Of a stretch of DNA of 64,000 nucleotides, positions 1-13,046 are shown piece after piece. Position numbers and translations under genes: made by a program. Each line of letters opens with the position of its first letter. Within the stretch, counting starts at the first letter, position 1. The stretch covers positions 246,509 through 310,508 of the forward strand of contig NW_020290019.1 of NCBI RefSeq assembly GCF_003144195.1. Direction: 5' to 3'. Source of the DNA: Ceraceosorus guamensis. Taxonomy: Eukaryota > Basidiomycota > Exobasidiomycetes > Ceraceosorales > Ceraceosoraceae. The notes under the pieces were generated by a model. That model made no database searches. It saw nothing but the letters and a program-made list of their open reading frames with translations, and was not told the DNA's origin.

Positions 1-2401
1 GAGCAGAAAGTCAAGAGTCGCGGGTCGCAGTCACAGTCACACAGGAGAGCTCAATGAGAGTCTGAATGATGAATGGCGGACCGCGTCGCTTTGCTCTTCA
101 TGGCTATGGCAGCTCTCGTCCATGGCGCTCGGTCGCCTGCTGGGCAGCTTGCGGGATGAGCTGAGCCAACGTCGCAACAACGACGACGCGGCCGCTCCTT
201 CTTAGCTCGCTTGCCGTTTGGGTGAGCATTCGCATTTCGTTGTGCTTTTTGAAACTCCTCGCGCTTGGCTGGCTATATACTGTAGTCGCGGCTGCTGCAG
301 CGTGGCTCGCGGCCCGCGCCTTCGCGCGCGCATGCTGGCTAATGTGAACCCTTATTGCCGCACGCGCGGTCTTATTTTTTCTGTTTTTTTTTTGGCCTCT
401 CGCTTGATGGGTCCCTGGCGCGGCGTACATAAATGAAAGAGGCGTGCGAGCAGCAGCACCCATGCAGTCAAAGTAGTAGCTGCATGTTAACGCGGATGCT
501 GCTCGTATGCTCCCTGCCCCGACCCTTGCCGTTGTGCTGCCTCCCAGAGTGCTGCCGATGTGCTCGGTCTGCATCTATATATGATGCTGTCCAGCAGCCA
601 TGCAGCGAGCCAGGAGGCGCGCTTATGCATCGCAGCGGAGTAAGGCGCGTGCATGAATTCATCAGCGCAAGCATGTCTCCTTGTGTGCAGGGTTCGATTC
701 GAAGTTTTGAATGTGGAGCTTACAAAATGGGATATAGACCCGAATTGGGAAATGGGGGTGGGTAGACCTAGGCCTGCCCTCAAGCCTCGTCTCGCGCGGC
801 TCGATCCTGCCAAGGACGAGCTTCCACTTTGACCTTTCTGGGCAAGCTTGAATCTTTGGATGATGAATCAAGCAAGCTAGCCTGGATCTTTGATTGAGGA
901 GTTGGTAGATCTCGCTGTACGAGCAAAGCACCCATGGTCATCTGTCCACCTCGCGAGGTTTCAGCGAGAGCATGAGCACTTGATTGCATGGCTATAGAGT
1001 CAGAAGTGAGAGGGCGAGAGTGGAGTCGAGTGATATTCGGCCTTCAATCGTGCGCGACACCATGTGTCCATGCAGGATTCACGATTGTTGACAATGATTG
1101 TTTCAGACTCATCGATTCTCAAATTGGGAGTTTTGCCTTTTGACCGGACATGACAAACATGCAGTCCTCTCGATCGTGACCCTAGCCAGCATCTCCACGG
1201 TTGCTGACCTCTGACTCCGAACGACTCGCACCCTCATGAAACATATCAGTTAGTCCCGAGTTGTGCGACGCCCGTCCTTGTTGTTTGTTACTCAAGACGC
1301 TATATCCACAACGTGCAAGCAGGCCTTTCAATGCCCGCGTTTGACTCGCAAGGTGAAGCAAGAATTTCGCCCCTGGCACTACTTTGGCTCCTCTGATATG
1401 ATGTGTCCCTCCACGCAAGCATGCATGGGCAGAGACCATAGCGATAGGTGCTAAATCGTGATCTGACTCAATCAAGACTGCGCGGCACAACGAGGGTGGG
1501 GCGGAGGGAGGCCTTGCATGCTGTTCACGCGTATGCAGGTCTGAGCGGCGTCGCGGGGCGTCAGCTAGGATAATTGCGCGCGCCGGCGTCGGATTCGCGA
1601 GGACGATCGATCAGCAGCGCGCACTGCAGCATGATGGTGATGACTCTTGACTCTTGACTGCTGCATGGCAAGCATGAATGAAACCCATGAATGCACCCGC
1701 CCATATACCACACAAATCATATCATCGTCTCGTCGGACGCACACGCGCTGGTGCGGATAATTTTGTAATGCTTCGTCGTGTCAAGAGTAACTCGAAACTC
1801 GTGATCGAGTCGATGCAGAAGCGAAAGAAGCGGATCAGGCGTCATGGTGAGAGCCCAACAGCTCGTCCTCGAACTCTCATCTCGACATTCGCCGGTCGGA
1901 CGCCTCGCCGCCGAACGTTGGTAATCATATCCCCCAGCAGTCGAATGCTGGGCATGCAGATAGAAGCTCGGGGAAAAGCTCAAAGCGCACCCTACTTGGC
2001 ATTACAAACAGTCGCGTTGAGCAATGGCGACTGACAAAGAAGTCGCCTGAAGCGGTCACAGTGGTCGCTAGCCTGTTGTAGTAATCATAATAAGAGCAGG
2101 TGCAGCGAAAAGTCGAATGGTGCTGCTTCTAGGACATCTTGCAGTCGCTCTGATCAGCTTCCCACATCAAAGAGCTCGTATGCTCGCTTTTGGCAATGTT
2201 GTTTCCATGGACGGCAGCGCCTCACCACTGGCAGTATCTATGCAGCTATCCATTGATTCCACAGAAAAGGATGTTCGTCTATCGAGGCACAAGAGAAAAG
2301 CGAGTGCAAAAGGATGCAGTTCAAGAGTCGATCCCTTTAGAGCATTCGGTCGAACAAGATGCCCCTGCACTGGATCAGAATGAAGCGTCTTAGAGTCTTC
2401 T
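1..2401. other. gene-free left flank
   Basis: No coding region could be supported here. Open frames are short, overlap on both strands and have low-complexity or unnatural composition. One copy of ATTCACGATT lies at 1077-1086. A sequence at about 690-700 resembles a tRNA B box, but no tRNA fold surrounds it. The promoter of a gene lying to the left cannot be excluded. Confidence 0.5.
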
Positions 2402-4095
2402 TCACTGCTTTTGAAGCAGCTTGCGCGCCCACACCTGTCAGGAAGAAGCAAGTAGGCAGCGAAGCAGGAGCGTGAATAGAGCAAAATTAGTCGAGCGCGC
2501 TTCGTGATCGCGGGTGCGGCTTCCCTTTCACGCACCTCGAAATAGTCTCGGAAGTAGAACAGGAGAGCTTGCGCAAGAACAGCCTTTGTGATTTGTGCTT
2601 GCATGCCCTGGGCATAGTCCGGACAAATGGCCCCGATCAGCATCAAAAGCTGAGTCCTTTGGCAAATCCGGAGCAGTGACCCACCTGATACCATCCAGTG
2701 ATGCCCTTCTCCTTGGCAATCTTGGCCAAGCAATCAAGAGCGCCAGTGTACGGTGTGTTTCTTGCTTGAAGACGAATCTTTGACAGAATGTATGGGAATC
2801 TGTCCGCAATGGGGCAAGCTTGCTCAGCGAAGTGCAAGGCAATGCATCTCGCACACTTGTCTCCACTCACGTAACAACCGTCGCAAGCGTCTTAGAGAGA
2901 GCCCCGATCAGGAAGCTCTTGCCGGGTGTCATCTTTCCGTCTGCACTTGCAGCGAGGATTACATTTTTGACACCTGATGAGCGGAGGATGGTATTGTCCA
3001 GCGTGTAAGAATGTCGAGTGATGACTGGGAGCACAGGATCCGAATCAGAAGCGTATTTGGCGGAACTCACGCTCGTAGACTCCGTACGTGATGGCAGGGT
3101 TCACAGTGAGCACCAGACTGGGCTTCAGACCACGCCAGAGGCCAGTGATGCCGTCTTCCCTCAGAATGTCTTTCGCGACGCCCAGAAAGCTCTCATCCTC
3201 CACCACTTTTGATGCGGCCTTTGCGACCCCGCTCTGAGCAGGCTCTGGCCCAGCGCCGGCTGGTCTGCCAGACACACTGGGCTTGGGTGTGCCTCCTCCT
3301 AGCTGCTGACGTGTCGCAATGACGGCAACAGGAATGGTGAAAATTTGTGCCAGACCGCCCGCTACTGCGCCGAGCAGAAGCTCGATGGCTGTGCTGAGCT
3401 GAACAGCAGCTCCTGCTGCTGCTGCGGCGGCTCCAGTCTTTGTGAGCCGGTTGATGTAAAGAGTACGCACGACGCTGTACCAGTAGAAGTAGGCAAATTC
3501 TGTGGAAATTCAGGCGAGCATTAGCGGTGCTCTTTACGCTTCACTCGCGCTCCCAAAATTGCGAAGCAGGGCTTTTGAGCCGGCAATCTGCCCACTCTCG
3601 TGCGCTTAGGAAGTTCTGATAGCTCGGGCCGACGTCACTCACGAGTGGAGAAGGTGTTGACCATGCTGGCGCCAAAGCCTTTGTACAGACCAGCCACGCC
3701 CTCCTTCGATCGAGCAATTGTGACTACACCCTCGAGCATGCCAGCCCCCTTCCTGACAGTCACATCTCCACTCGACTTCGAAACCGCTTTTTTGCCTTTC
3801 TCTGCTTCTTGTGTGCCAGCTTGGATGCGGGTCTTCACACTGACATTGGAAAGAGGAGCCGGGTTTAGCGTTGTTAGATTACAGATGCTTACGATCATTC
3901 CAGCAAGGCAAAATACGCACGTATCGAGCGGGTAGATGACGGCATTGGAGAAGACACCTAGCAGAGCGAAAGGCAGACGGGCAGATGATATGCTGCGTCA
4001 ACACCCTTCCGACGATATCAATTATGGCACCCAGACTCACCTCCAAGGGCACCAGCCAGGGCATTGCCAAAGGGTGTAAGAGGTTCTTGCGCCAT
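2402..4095 (-). CDS. SLC25 carrier, peroxisomal adenine-nucleotide/PMP47-ANT1 type
   Basis: Predicted 346-residue carrier in eight exons: 4041-4095, 3921-3957, 3643-3839, 3071-3499, 2871-2973, 2685-2799, 2536-2607 and 2402-2434. All junctions are GT-AG and all phases close. The start gives MAQEPLTPFGNALAGALGG, the usual first helix. Three carrier repeats are visible: a canonical YPLDTVKTR near residues 27-34, a degenerate FTIPVAVIATRQQ near 149-161, and GALSKTLATVVTFPY followed by SKIRLQAR near 262-285. Lines such as NPAITYGVYER and QFAYFYWYS are shared with the PMP47/ANT1/SLC25A17 branch, which moves ATP and other nucleotides or cofactors across the peroxisomal membrane. Location and substrate are inferred from the family. 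A second member of the branch lies at 52957-54444. Exon 5 uses the acceptor at 2974-2975; an upstream AG would add a poorly conserved stretch. Confidence 0.85.
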
Positions 4096-5375
4096 GCTCG
4101 CCAAGACTCAAGAAAGAAGGTAAGTGAGCAAGACGATGATTACCGCGCGCGCACGCTTCCTGATTGCTCGTGGCCTGTTCGCAGCACCGATCCGGGAAAG
4201 GGCGGCCTTATCGATCGCTCAGAGAGAGAAAGTGATTGGCTGGCGTCAAATCAAGTCGCAGTGCAATCCGGAGGCACGCCGCTAGAGGCAAAAAGAGAGG
4301 AGATCAGGGGTGTGGTGGATGAGTAGAGCTTCTCCCGCTCCACTGGTGACTGCGACTCTGGGCTATCAAGCCAAGGCCTTGCTGCCGATTTCGCATTCGA
4401 TCGTGATTCAACCCCCAACGATGCATGAGCGCGTGCGTAGGTGCTGGTTTGCACATGCGCGAGCTCCGAATTGCGTGTGACACCCGTCAGCTGCCGCGCC
4501 TGGTTGGGCTGTGGGATGCTTGCGCGGGCCCGGCAGCGACCCGCGACGCCATCATGAGTGCTGTGAGTGAACGCACGGTGCATGCATGCACGCAGCAGCA
4601 GCAGCAGCCGTCGAGTACGTCGCTTAGATCTCGCCGAGCTTGTCGCCCTCTTCGAATTGCCCTCCTTTCTCAACGTGAAAAGCACAAGAGATGATAAAGC
4701 TTCCGCAACCGAGAGACCTCAAACACAACTTACCAGTCTTCTCGATGCCTTTGAACCATTCAAACTTTCTCAAAGACTGTCTCGTCAAAATCAGCCGTCA
4801 GCTATAAAGCCCCGCCGTTCCCCACACAGGCAAGAGCGAGCGAGCACTCACGCGAAAAGACGAGAAAACGCCCGCCGGATCTCGGCCTCGCGCTAACCGG
4901 CTCCGGAACACGGGTGCAGAAGCTAGACGCGCAATAACATCTTTACGCAGATTGTGATTCTTGATTCAAGATTCGAGCGAGCGTTTTGCGCCGCTCAAGC
5001 GTGCGACACGTGATCTTCCTTCTTTGCCAGACATTGAAGACTGAAGTCAGTCAGGCTGATGAGTCTCCAACATCAATCACAACCGAAACTTGATCCATCT
5101 TGAGCCTTACAATTTCACTTTATCCTTCACTCTCGAAGACTCGGCAGAGCTCGCGACTTGAAGGATTCAGTCAGTTGCGCAAGCTCAGCACTCCGATAGC
5201 AAATTAATATATTGCAGAGAGCTGTTGCAGTGTGATGCGAAGGGTTGCAGGACAGGCATGACGGACACGATAAGCAAACACAGCAAAAATAATGAAACGA
5301 GCCTAGCTTGCAGCAGTGGAGACTGATCTACTATTTCGCGAGCAATGGGCTTCTGCACACCCTCCGTGCAAGCAT
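4096..5375. other. intergenic region, no gene seen
   Basis: This 1.3 kb separates the start of the carrier gene from the end of the next minus-strand gene. Only overlapping short frames are present. It contains a short CAG run near 4594-4608, a CACGTG box at 5007-5012, and an AT-rich block near 4936-4975 rich in GATTC repeats. Part of it should be the carrier promoter and part the 3' region of the neighbour. Confidence 0.5.
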
Positions 5376-8300
5376 TTAATGCCCACTCAGCGGGTCTTTG
5401 GAGGCTTTCGAGCCCAAAGCACCGCCTGCGAGCCTGGCAAAGGCACCATCAGCGCCGGCAATTCTCGGTCTTCCATGCGGTCTTGAGGCGTGGGACCGAT
5501 GGTCGTGTTCTGCTGTTCGTGGGTGCTGCTTTCTCGTAAATCCCTCAGACGTAGCTGACTTGGGCATCTCTGCTTGCTGGTAATGTGTCTTGTTGGCTGA
5601 ACGAGGTGTGCTTGGATTTGAGTGTCGACCTGCGCCATTCGGAACGCGGTCTGTTTGAGCCGCGGCTAGAGACAGGTTGGAGGCCTTGCCTCTTACTCGG
5701 TCGGCTCTGGGACCTTTTGGAGGGCTGATAGGCTGTGACCTTTCCCGCTCAGCATGCGAAGCGCTGCCTGCTATCCGCAGTCCGCCAGATGTGTCCTCGG
5801 CGCCTCCTTGTGCTCGAGGCACAATCTCTTCTGCGGCACGTCCCGCAATTTTGATGCCCATGGGGGCGCCTTCGGTCGCTGAACTCTGCGGTGCAGGTGT
5901 CGCACCGGATAGTGGACGCTCTGACTTTGACTGCGATGTCTGCTGAGACTTTTTGCCCCGACCCTTGCCACCCCGCTTCGAGCCGCGTCGAGACTTCTCT
6001 TCTGGAGAAGCAGCATTCGTCGAAGGGGCTTCGCTGACAGAACCAGCGGCCAAAGACCGACTGCCATCAGCGCTAGAGGTGATGGAAGATCTTCTCAATA
6101 CATTCGCATCCGCTTGTGGTACCGCAACGGTCTTCGGCTGTTTTGGCGTGGCGACGGACCAGTCATCTGGCAACTCGGGTAGCGAGTCGCCATCTGAATC
6201 GTCGTCAGCCCAAGCTTGTGGGTGATTGTGCTTTCGTGGGCTTATCTCTTCCGAGGATACTTCCTTTACTCCCACTGCCGAAGTCGCGACATTTCTGTCG
6301 TGAACATCAGTGTGCCTCGTCTCATTTGCCTCTGCTGCAGGACCGCCGGTCTTTGCCTGGGTGAGACTACCCTTTGAAGCATTTGCAGCCGGCAACGTCG
6401 GTCGGGCCTTTGCAGCACGCATCGAACGAGGCTCTTTAGGGACCGAGATGGGAAGACTTGCTGGCTTGGTCTCGCCCTGGTATGCTACCGGTGGTGCGAC
6501 CGTCTCGGAGCTCGTTCCTACCATACTCTGATTCATCGTGTGCGCTCTGCCGGCGCTTGAGTCGTGTTCGATAGTAAAATTTAAGGGTGGTGTGCCCTCG
6601 GCCGCGTCACCTTCATCATCCCAACTAGACATGGGTAATGGTTTCCCACTTCTACGCCTCATTTCTTGGTAGTCTAGCGCCTCAATCTCGTGGCTGTCCG
6701 CGGCGTCAAGAAGAGCGCCCTTTTTCTTACCCTGACGGTCTGTATTTCTTTGACTTTTGGTGAGATTGCGCAGATCTTGGCCGCGTTCAGAAGGCCCGGG
6801 CAAAGACGCAGATGTGTCAACACTAGGATTCTTGGCCCCAGACTTGGACGATCTTGACTCCCTAGGGGATGTAGGCGGTGGGCAGTGTGGGGGACGTGGT
6901 GCGGGCGCCGTAGCAGCCTTGAATTCTTCTGTAAAGCGGCTACCGGTGTCGGCAGGAGTGGACATGTTCTGCCGAACAGATGATCGATCGAGCTCGCGGA
7001 TTGCTGCGGCGTTCCTTGAAGTCAACGTCGGAGTGGCGGATGCCTGTGGATCTTCAGCGCCGGTTTCGTCGTCAGGCTCTGAAGTTGCTCGACCTCTCGC
7101 TCGCCTATTCTTGGGCTTATTCTGGCTCCCATTCGCCTGGAAGCTGGTTGCACCTGGTTGCCCGGATGGCGCAGTGGAATGCTGTTGCTGCTCGGATGGT
7201 GCTGAAACTGGACCGTTCGCACCTGTCGAGCCCCGAGCCGATACGTCTGGCCCGTCTCGAGCCTCTCTGTGGTCACTTGACTGTTTTGCAGCGGTGGTCG
7301 CTGACGCAGTAGACTGTGTTGGTGGCTCAGAAGTTGGGTTTGCGGTGCCGTTTCGCAATGAAAGGGCCTGCTGGTCCTCCTCTCTCCCTGAAGAAAGCTT
7401 ATGGGGCAGGGAGGCAGGCAAAGACCTTTCGCTCGCGACAGGCGATGCCCACTTGCTCGCGAGGCTCCCGCCCTGGCCGAGGCCGCTCCTAGCTGAGCGC
7501 AAACGAGCCAGCATGGCCTCAATCTGATTTGAAGCTGCGCTGGGGCTGGATGACCTGCCGGGACTGTGGCCGAGAGCCGCTTCTATAGGGTGAAGCGCGC
7601 CGGATGAAGAGCTCGCTGGGAGAGTTCTCACTGCCTTTGGGGGTGTCAGAACAGCGTCATGTGTACCTAGCCCGCCAGTCGCTCCAGAGCTGCTCCGTGC
7701 TAGTCCCGGCAATCCACTAGGTCGGCCAAGGGGTGAGCTGCCACCGAAAAGTCTGGTAGAGGAGAGTCCAGGGACGCCGGGCTGCGAAGCACTTGGCGTA
7801 CATAGAGTGTTGGCAAGGCTACTTGAAGTACTCAACTCTGTGGGGGTCTGCGGCACTTGCCCCTCGAGACCACCAAGACCGAGTCCCTTCGCTTGTCCAA
7901 TGCCTGGACTGGGGTAAGGAGCTTCGCTATTGGGCGTCAGTGGTATGACCTCCATGCGAGAATGTCTATCATGCTTCAAAGGTGTGATAGGCGGCGGATG
8001 CGTTGCGCTCAATGGAGTCTGCGCAACCGGAGTCCGCAGCGGAGCAGATTGCTCACGAGCCGCACCAATGCCTTGCGGAATAGGCAACCGCAGCGTTTGC
8101 GTGGGCCTTCTCTTGGACGCTGTGCTTGAGCTGGCACTCGCGTTGGCGTCGGAGGGCAGAGTGGCGGAAGGGGCTATCGAAACTGGCAAGACGTCCGCAG
8201 TGCTGCTAGCTTGTGCCGCATGCGAATCCTCGCCCATGCCAAGACGTTCAAAGAGCGAATGTCCAGACCTTCTCCCTAGCGAAACAGTGGGAGTCAAGGC

Positions 8301-9041
8301 TCCGCCCTTGCTTACCACAGGCCTTGGGGTCACCGAGCGATCTTCCTCCTGATCGCTGCTTACACTTCCGTCTGAGCCCAACGGGATTTCGACAACTTGC
8401 CCGTCGTCATTGTGGTTGTGTTGCATTTCGCTGATCTCATGCGCGTATTTGCTCTCGTGGCTACCTCGCGCCCCATTTTGCTCTTCGCCGCTCTGCTTTA
8501 CACGCAGCTTCTTTGGTTGCTCAAGCCAAGCACCAGGCTGCAACTTTTCCCCATGTCCAACTTGAGCTCCTCTGGACCTAAACACGTCCAGACTCGGAGG
8601 TGCGGATATTGCCAAAGGATTCATGCGTGCTAGCTCATCCCAGGTTATGAACTTCCCGGTGACCTTGTATGCGTTGCCCTTGCCTCGGATACGCTTGACA
8701 GTAGGAAACTCGATCTTTGGTGGCTCTCCATGTATGCGCGCACCGGTGCCATGCAAATGAGTGCCTGAAGCCGAGGTATCTGCGAGCGCATGTGATTTAG
8801 GTCAAACATTCAGCTTCGCACCGGGACCAGGACCATGAGCGCTTACTGCTGCATTGACAAGACAAGACTGAATCAAGCATCGCTTGACACATTTGACTCT
8901 GGTGTGCCACTCACCCTCGTGTCTCAGAGGAGTTTGGCTCTGATCCCATACGTGTTCCAAAAATGCCTTTGAGCCCATTGTCTCATTGAACTCCACATAC
9001 TCCTCGGGTCCCACGACGAACATGGTGGTGAGAGACGTCAT
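5376..9041 (-). CDS. large Ser/Pro-rich disordered protein, function unknown
   Basis: Two exons (8915-9041 and 5376-8779) join in frame and give about 1176 residues from the ATG at 9041. The first about 90 residues look folded (VVGPEEYVEFNETMG, then KIEFPTVKRIRGKGNAYKV and FITWDELARMNPLAI). The rest is low-complexity Ser/Pro/Ala sequence with acidic WDDE-like patches (SSWDDEGDAAEG, AWADDDSDGDSLPELPDDW), a basic SKRGGKGRGKK block and a C-terminal GALGSKASKDPLSGH. I do not recognise the family. The start is uncertain: an open frame continues upstream to about 9204, but it changes frame near 9110 and its apparent starts are not ATG, so a 5' exon may be missing. Disorder and basic/acidic patches would suit a scaffold or RNA-associated protein, but that is only a guess. 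Confidence 0.6.
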
Positions 9042-10104
9042 GACGTCGGGAGTCGTCTTGAGAATGACCAGGCCGCTTTCGTTTGGTGAGCCCTCGTGCG
9101 CTAGGTGAGGTGACGCAGTCCTCTGAAAGTGGGACAATGTAGCGCGTGGACCAAAGCGAGTCTAGCCTTTCCACCAATCCGGACAGCACCTGAGAGAAGC
9201 TCAATGGGGCTGCAGATATTGGCTGGGCGGGGTCGCATGTGCTGCCAGCAGCGTAGAAGGGAACGATGCGCGATCAGACGCGAGTTGCCGCCCAGATGGT
9301 GACGATGCGATGTGTCGCCTGGTAAGATTGGGTTATCTAGATATCATGAAAGAGACCACCGAGGTGCTAGGTGTCGCCGGAAGGTGGGGGGAGTGGAATT
9401 TCCGGTGATGAGGCAATAATCTTATAGGGAGCAAGATGAAGTGGTGAGAACCATGGGCTGGAGCAGGCTGTCCGCGTTCTAGAGTGGCTGTCCTGTTCAG
9501 AAATGCCAAGGAGATGGACGTGGTTACGCGACTGATCGTAGGCTCCGGAGCCCAGGTGGGCGACGACTCCGAGGGGCTCGCGCCTTGGGCGAGATATGAC
9601 TCTGGCTGCGGAAGTTTGAAGTGCGAACTGCGACGAGCCGCTTCATGCAGGAGAAAGCAGCATGGTTGGATAGCATATGGTTGAGATCGTAGCCTGAGCT
9701 GTCATTGAAGCGGGGTACGAAGTCAGGCCGGTCAAGCTACAGCTACACGTCCCTCTCGATCACGCATACACCGTCGCGAAGCGGCAGGTCGCCGAGTCGT
9801 CACAGCGCACCGCATGCATGCAGCGCGGCTACCAAATTGCTGCGATTGCGCTCAGACGCGCGCGCATGCATTCTCCGTGCGTGCGGCGCCGGTGCTGCGA
9901 AGTAGATCCCCGCGAACCAGCACAAACGCGGCCGCAACGGTCTCTTTTGGTCAGGCCTAGCATTTTCATAGTCGAGGCTACGTTACCTGTATTCAGATAT
10001 ATCTACTCCAGTCGCAAGCTTCTGATCGTCGCAATCGCAGCGCGATGCAGCAAAGAATATGGGTGACACAGGCGGTGCAAGGGGTGGGAACGGGTCTTGT
10101 AAGG
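9042..10104. other. intergenic region with unresolved 5' exon
   Basis: The part next to 9041 (about 9042-9240) reads on the minus strand as protein-like sequence (SFSQVLSGLVERLDSLW) in a frame that does not join cleanly to the downstream exon. It may be a missed first exon or a sequence error. The rest, to 10104, holds nothing I can support. Confidence 0.4.
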
Positions 10105-12764
10105 TTACATCTCGAGCTCTTTGAGATCCTCCTTTGTCAGTTGAAGGCCTTCCTTCGCGTCACGCCGAGGTTTGCCAAAGAGTTTGCCGTTATGCTCGAA
10201 TGCTCTATTCTTGGTGTCGCGAGGCCGCCTTGGGCCCTCATTCAGAGGCTTGCCCTCAGCGCGCTTGTCTGAAGGACTTCTATGTACGCGGTCGAGAGCG
10301 GCTTGCGCTCGCACAAGCACCCGCTGCCAGAGCGCCAATTCGTCTAGTGACGCTCCTCCATTGCTGGAGATTGCCATGGAAGTGAGCTCCTTCAGTGACT
10401 GCACAGCGTCGTGAATGATTTGATCGGGCGACCTTGTGCGCTCGTCAAGCCCGACAACGTCTAGAAGCGTGTCATCTGGGGAAGAGACCTTCCGTCTTTT
10501 GCGTGGTATGAAGGTAGCATCTGGAATCAGATCCGGACTCTCGAGAGGGATGAGCTTGTCATGTATGACGCGCAAAATGAGCTGAGCAGCGAGTGAATTG
10601 GCCTCTTCCTCGGACTGAGGCGTCACTCCGAAAATGAGTTTGGCGTTGCCGGCGACGTGTATTCTTGCGCGCATCAAGGCGACCACGGCCCCTTGAACTC
10701 GCAACCGATGAGCATCTGTCCCGTAGCCCGATCCTTTGGAGAGATCAAGGTCGAGGTCGCTTTTGAAAAGCTCAATGGACTTGGTAATGGCAATTTCGGC
10801 CGCCGCCGTGCTGCGTGCGGCAGAGGCGTAGATATTAGTCATGTGGATGCGGTAGAGTAGGGCGATGTGCTTGACCAAAGAAGGCGCCTTGGGGATCGCC
10901 GGTCTGCGAGCATCCTCAGATGACGGCTGCCGAAGGTGCATTGTATCGCGAGAAACCGCGACAATCCGACGAAGCAGGTGGATGAGTGTCTGAGCAGCCT
11001 CAGCTTTTCCCTCGGAATGGCAGAGATGCAGGAAGACGCTGATGGCGTCATCAGAGGGCCAATCCACCTTAGCAGCCGAGTCGGCTGACAGGTTGCTCAA
11101 CAGACTGCTGAGAAGCTCCACGGCTCCGTGCTCGACGCACATGCGGAAGATGATTTTTCCGTTTCCGTCGTCCACCCATTGGGCATCCACAAAGCTGCTC
11201 CCTGTGCTGTCAGAAGGCTTTTCAGTATCACGAGTTCCAGCGAGATGAAGCCCCTTTGCTCTACTTGACGAATCAATACTTTGCATCTGGCCTTGGTGCT
11301 TCAAGTCAAAATCTTGGAGCTTTGCAAGGAATTCCACGATCGAAAGCGCGAAGGACTTCAGAAGCGGCTGACTTTCTGTCATGCTCATGAAAGCATTCTG
11401 TCGAGCGTGGGGTGAGCCGCGGGAGCGGTAGGCTGTACATTCAGACTTGGCTAAATGCATGCAAGCTCTGGCGATCGGGAACTCACGCTAGATGCCACTC
11501 TCAGCAGCTGGTAAACAATCACGCTAAGATGGTACCACTCCTTTTCGTCTCCGACAGCCCACCAAGACGCCTTGCCTCGCCTGAGGAGCTCGTAATTTGA
11601 CTCCCATTGCGCACGGAGATTCGACCACGCTTCACACAGAACGTGCGCTAAAGCCAAGGGCACCGTTCCATCTTCAAACTGGACCCTGCGATGCAATAGC
11701 GATTGGCGAAAAATCCTAGGCGGTACGGGAATCGAAGCCGAGAGATTCGCATACACCTTCGGCCCCTCTTCCATCTCATCAGCTGCTTCGAGCATCCAGA
11801 GATAATTGCAGATGGCCCTGGTGCTCTTCGTGAAGTGCCGTAAATTCTCGCTCGACGAACTCTCGGCATTTGGGCTCGGCGCAGGAGTGTGGGTTGACGC
11901 GCCTCGAAGCTGCGGCTTGGGAGAAATAGAGGCCGTTCCTCCAGCACCCAGCCTCTTGGCGAGAGCGAGCAAGTCGGTAAAGTGGTCGTGCAGTCTCTGC
12001 TGCATCCTTGTCCTCGTGCCGTCGGAAGCGCGCCACAACGTGGCATGCTTGCCCGTGCGTTCCGCAAGAGGACCTGCAAAGAGCGCGGAATACGTGATCG
12101 CGTCAGGAGCGTGACCGGCTTTCTTCAGCTAAGCATTGAGGTGTACTGTAAGCGATTGCTTTGTTCACAGCTGCTTTCGAGTGAAACTCACCTGCTCAAT
12201 TAAATCCAGGGCTTTCGAGGGCTTTGATGCTTGCGATGCGAGCGCTATCATCCGATTGTACGCTTGGATTTCATCCTTAGGTCCAAGCTTCGGGCGTTGC
12301 TCCCACATCTCCAGTCCTCTTCGATAGCTTCCTTCTGCATCACTTTGTGCCGCACGCACCAGCTCCATCAGTTGGTCGCGAAAGGCCCTTCCGTTTCTTC
12401 TGTCCTTCTCGGTGCTCCTATCTTGGGAAGAAGGAGGTCGACTCCTCAGCGGTCGTCTGCGCTCGATGGCCTTTAGCCGGATAGCACGTTCTATTTGCGA
12501 CTTTGACCGATCATCCCCACTTCCGCCAAGAAGACTTGCTGATTTTCTCATGCCTTTGTCATCTTCGGCTTTGGCTCTGTCTGGAGAGGCGTGAAAGGCT
12601 CGCGCAGGGCAACCTGGATGTACGCTTCTCGAGCCCTGGGCGACCTGCGCCCTCGAGACAGGTGCAAGGTTGGCTGAACAGTGCCAGGCGGTAGTATGCA
12701 AGCTTGGAGTAAGCAAATTCCAGAGAGCGCTGCTGCATCCTTGTACGGCAAAGGAGGTCGACAT
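10105..12764 (-). CDS. mitochondrial PPR-like protein
   Basis: Three exons (12192-12764, 11487-12128, 10105-11397) are all in phase 0 and give 835 residues. The N-terminus is rich in Ser, Ala and Arg without acids and includes ARAFHASP, typical of a mitochondrial presequence. Around residues 165-210 the pattern EIQAYNRMIALASQA then HAPDAITYSALFAG matches pentatricopeptide-repeat helices, with intron 1 falling inside this repeat pair. The remainder is helical and TPR/PPR-like (DDAISVFLHLCHSEGKAEAA) and ends in a basic tail, KLFGKPRRDAKEGLQLTKED. Fungal proteins of this type bind organellar RNA and act in mitochondrial translation or RNA processing. I cannot name a specific orthologue. An alternative is a mitochondrial ribosome-associated TPR protein. 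Confidence 0.75.
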
Positions 12765-13046
12765 AGCAAAAGAATGTTGCAATGCTTGTTGTGAGTCGCG
12801 CCTGCATGCGCTTTGGAGCTGATCCAGCGTTTAAGATAGACACACAGGTCGGCCCGCCAAGAGCACTGCCAGAGGCGCTGGCGACTTCCAATAAGGTGCC
12901 GGGGACGAGCACGCAAAGATGGTCCCAATTTGCCCGAGTCTCGTAGTCGTGGGTCGAGATATGGGATGAGGAGGTGCGCGACCCCAACAGGACGAGAGCG
13001 ATTTCGAGACCGCATGACAGGTGCGCCAAGATCAATTTTTGAACAC

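Noticed and set aside
690-702. tRNA B-box-like GGTTCGATTCG
   Set aside because: The final bases do not fit the consensus and no acceptor, D or anticodon stem could be drawn around it.
6757-7527. 256-codon plus-strand frame
   Set aside because: It lies inside the low-complexity part of the 1176-residue minus-strand gene and has only biased composition.
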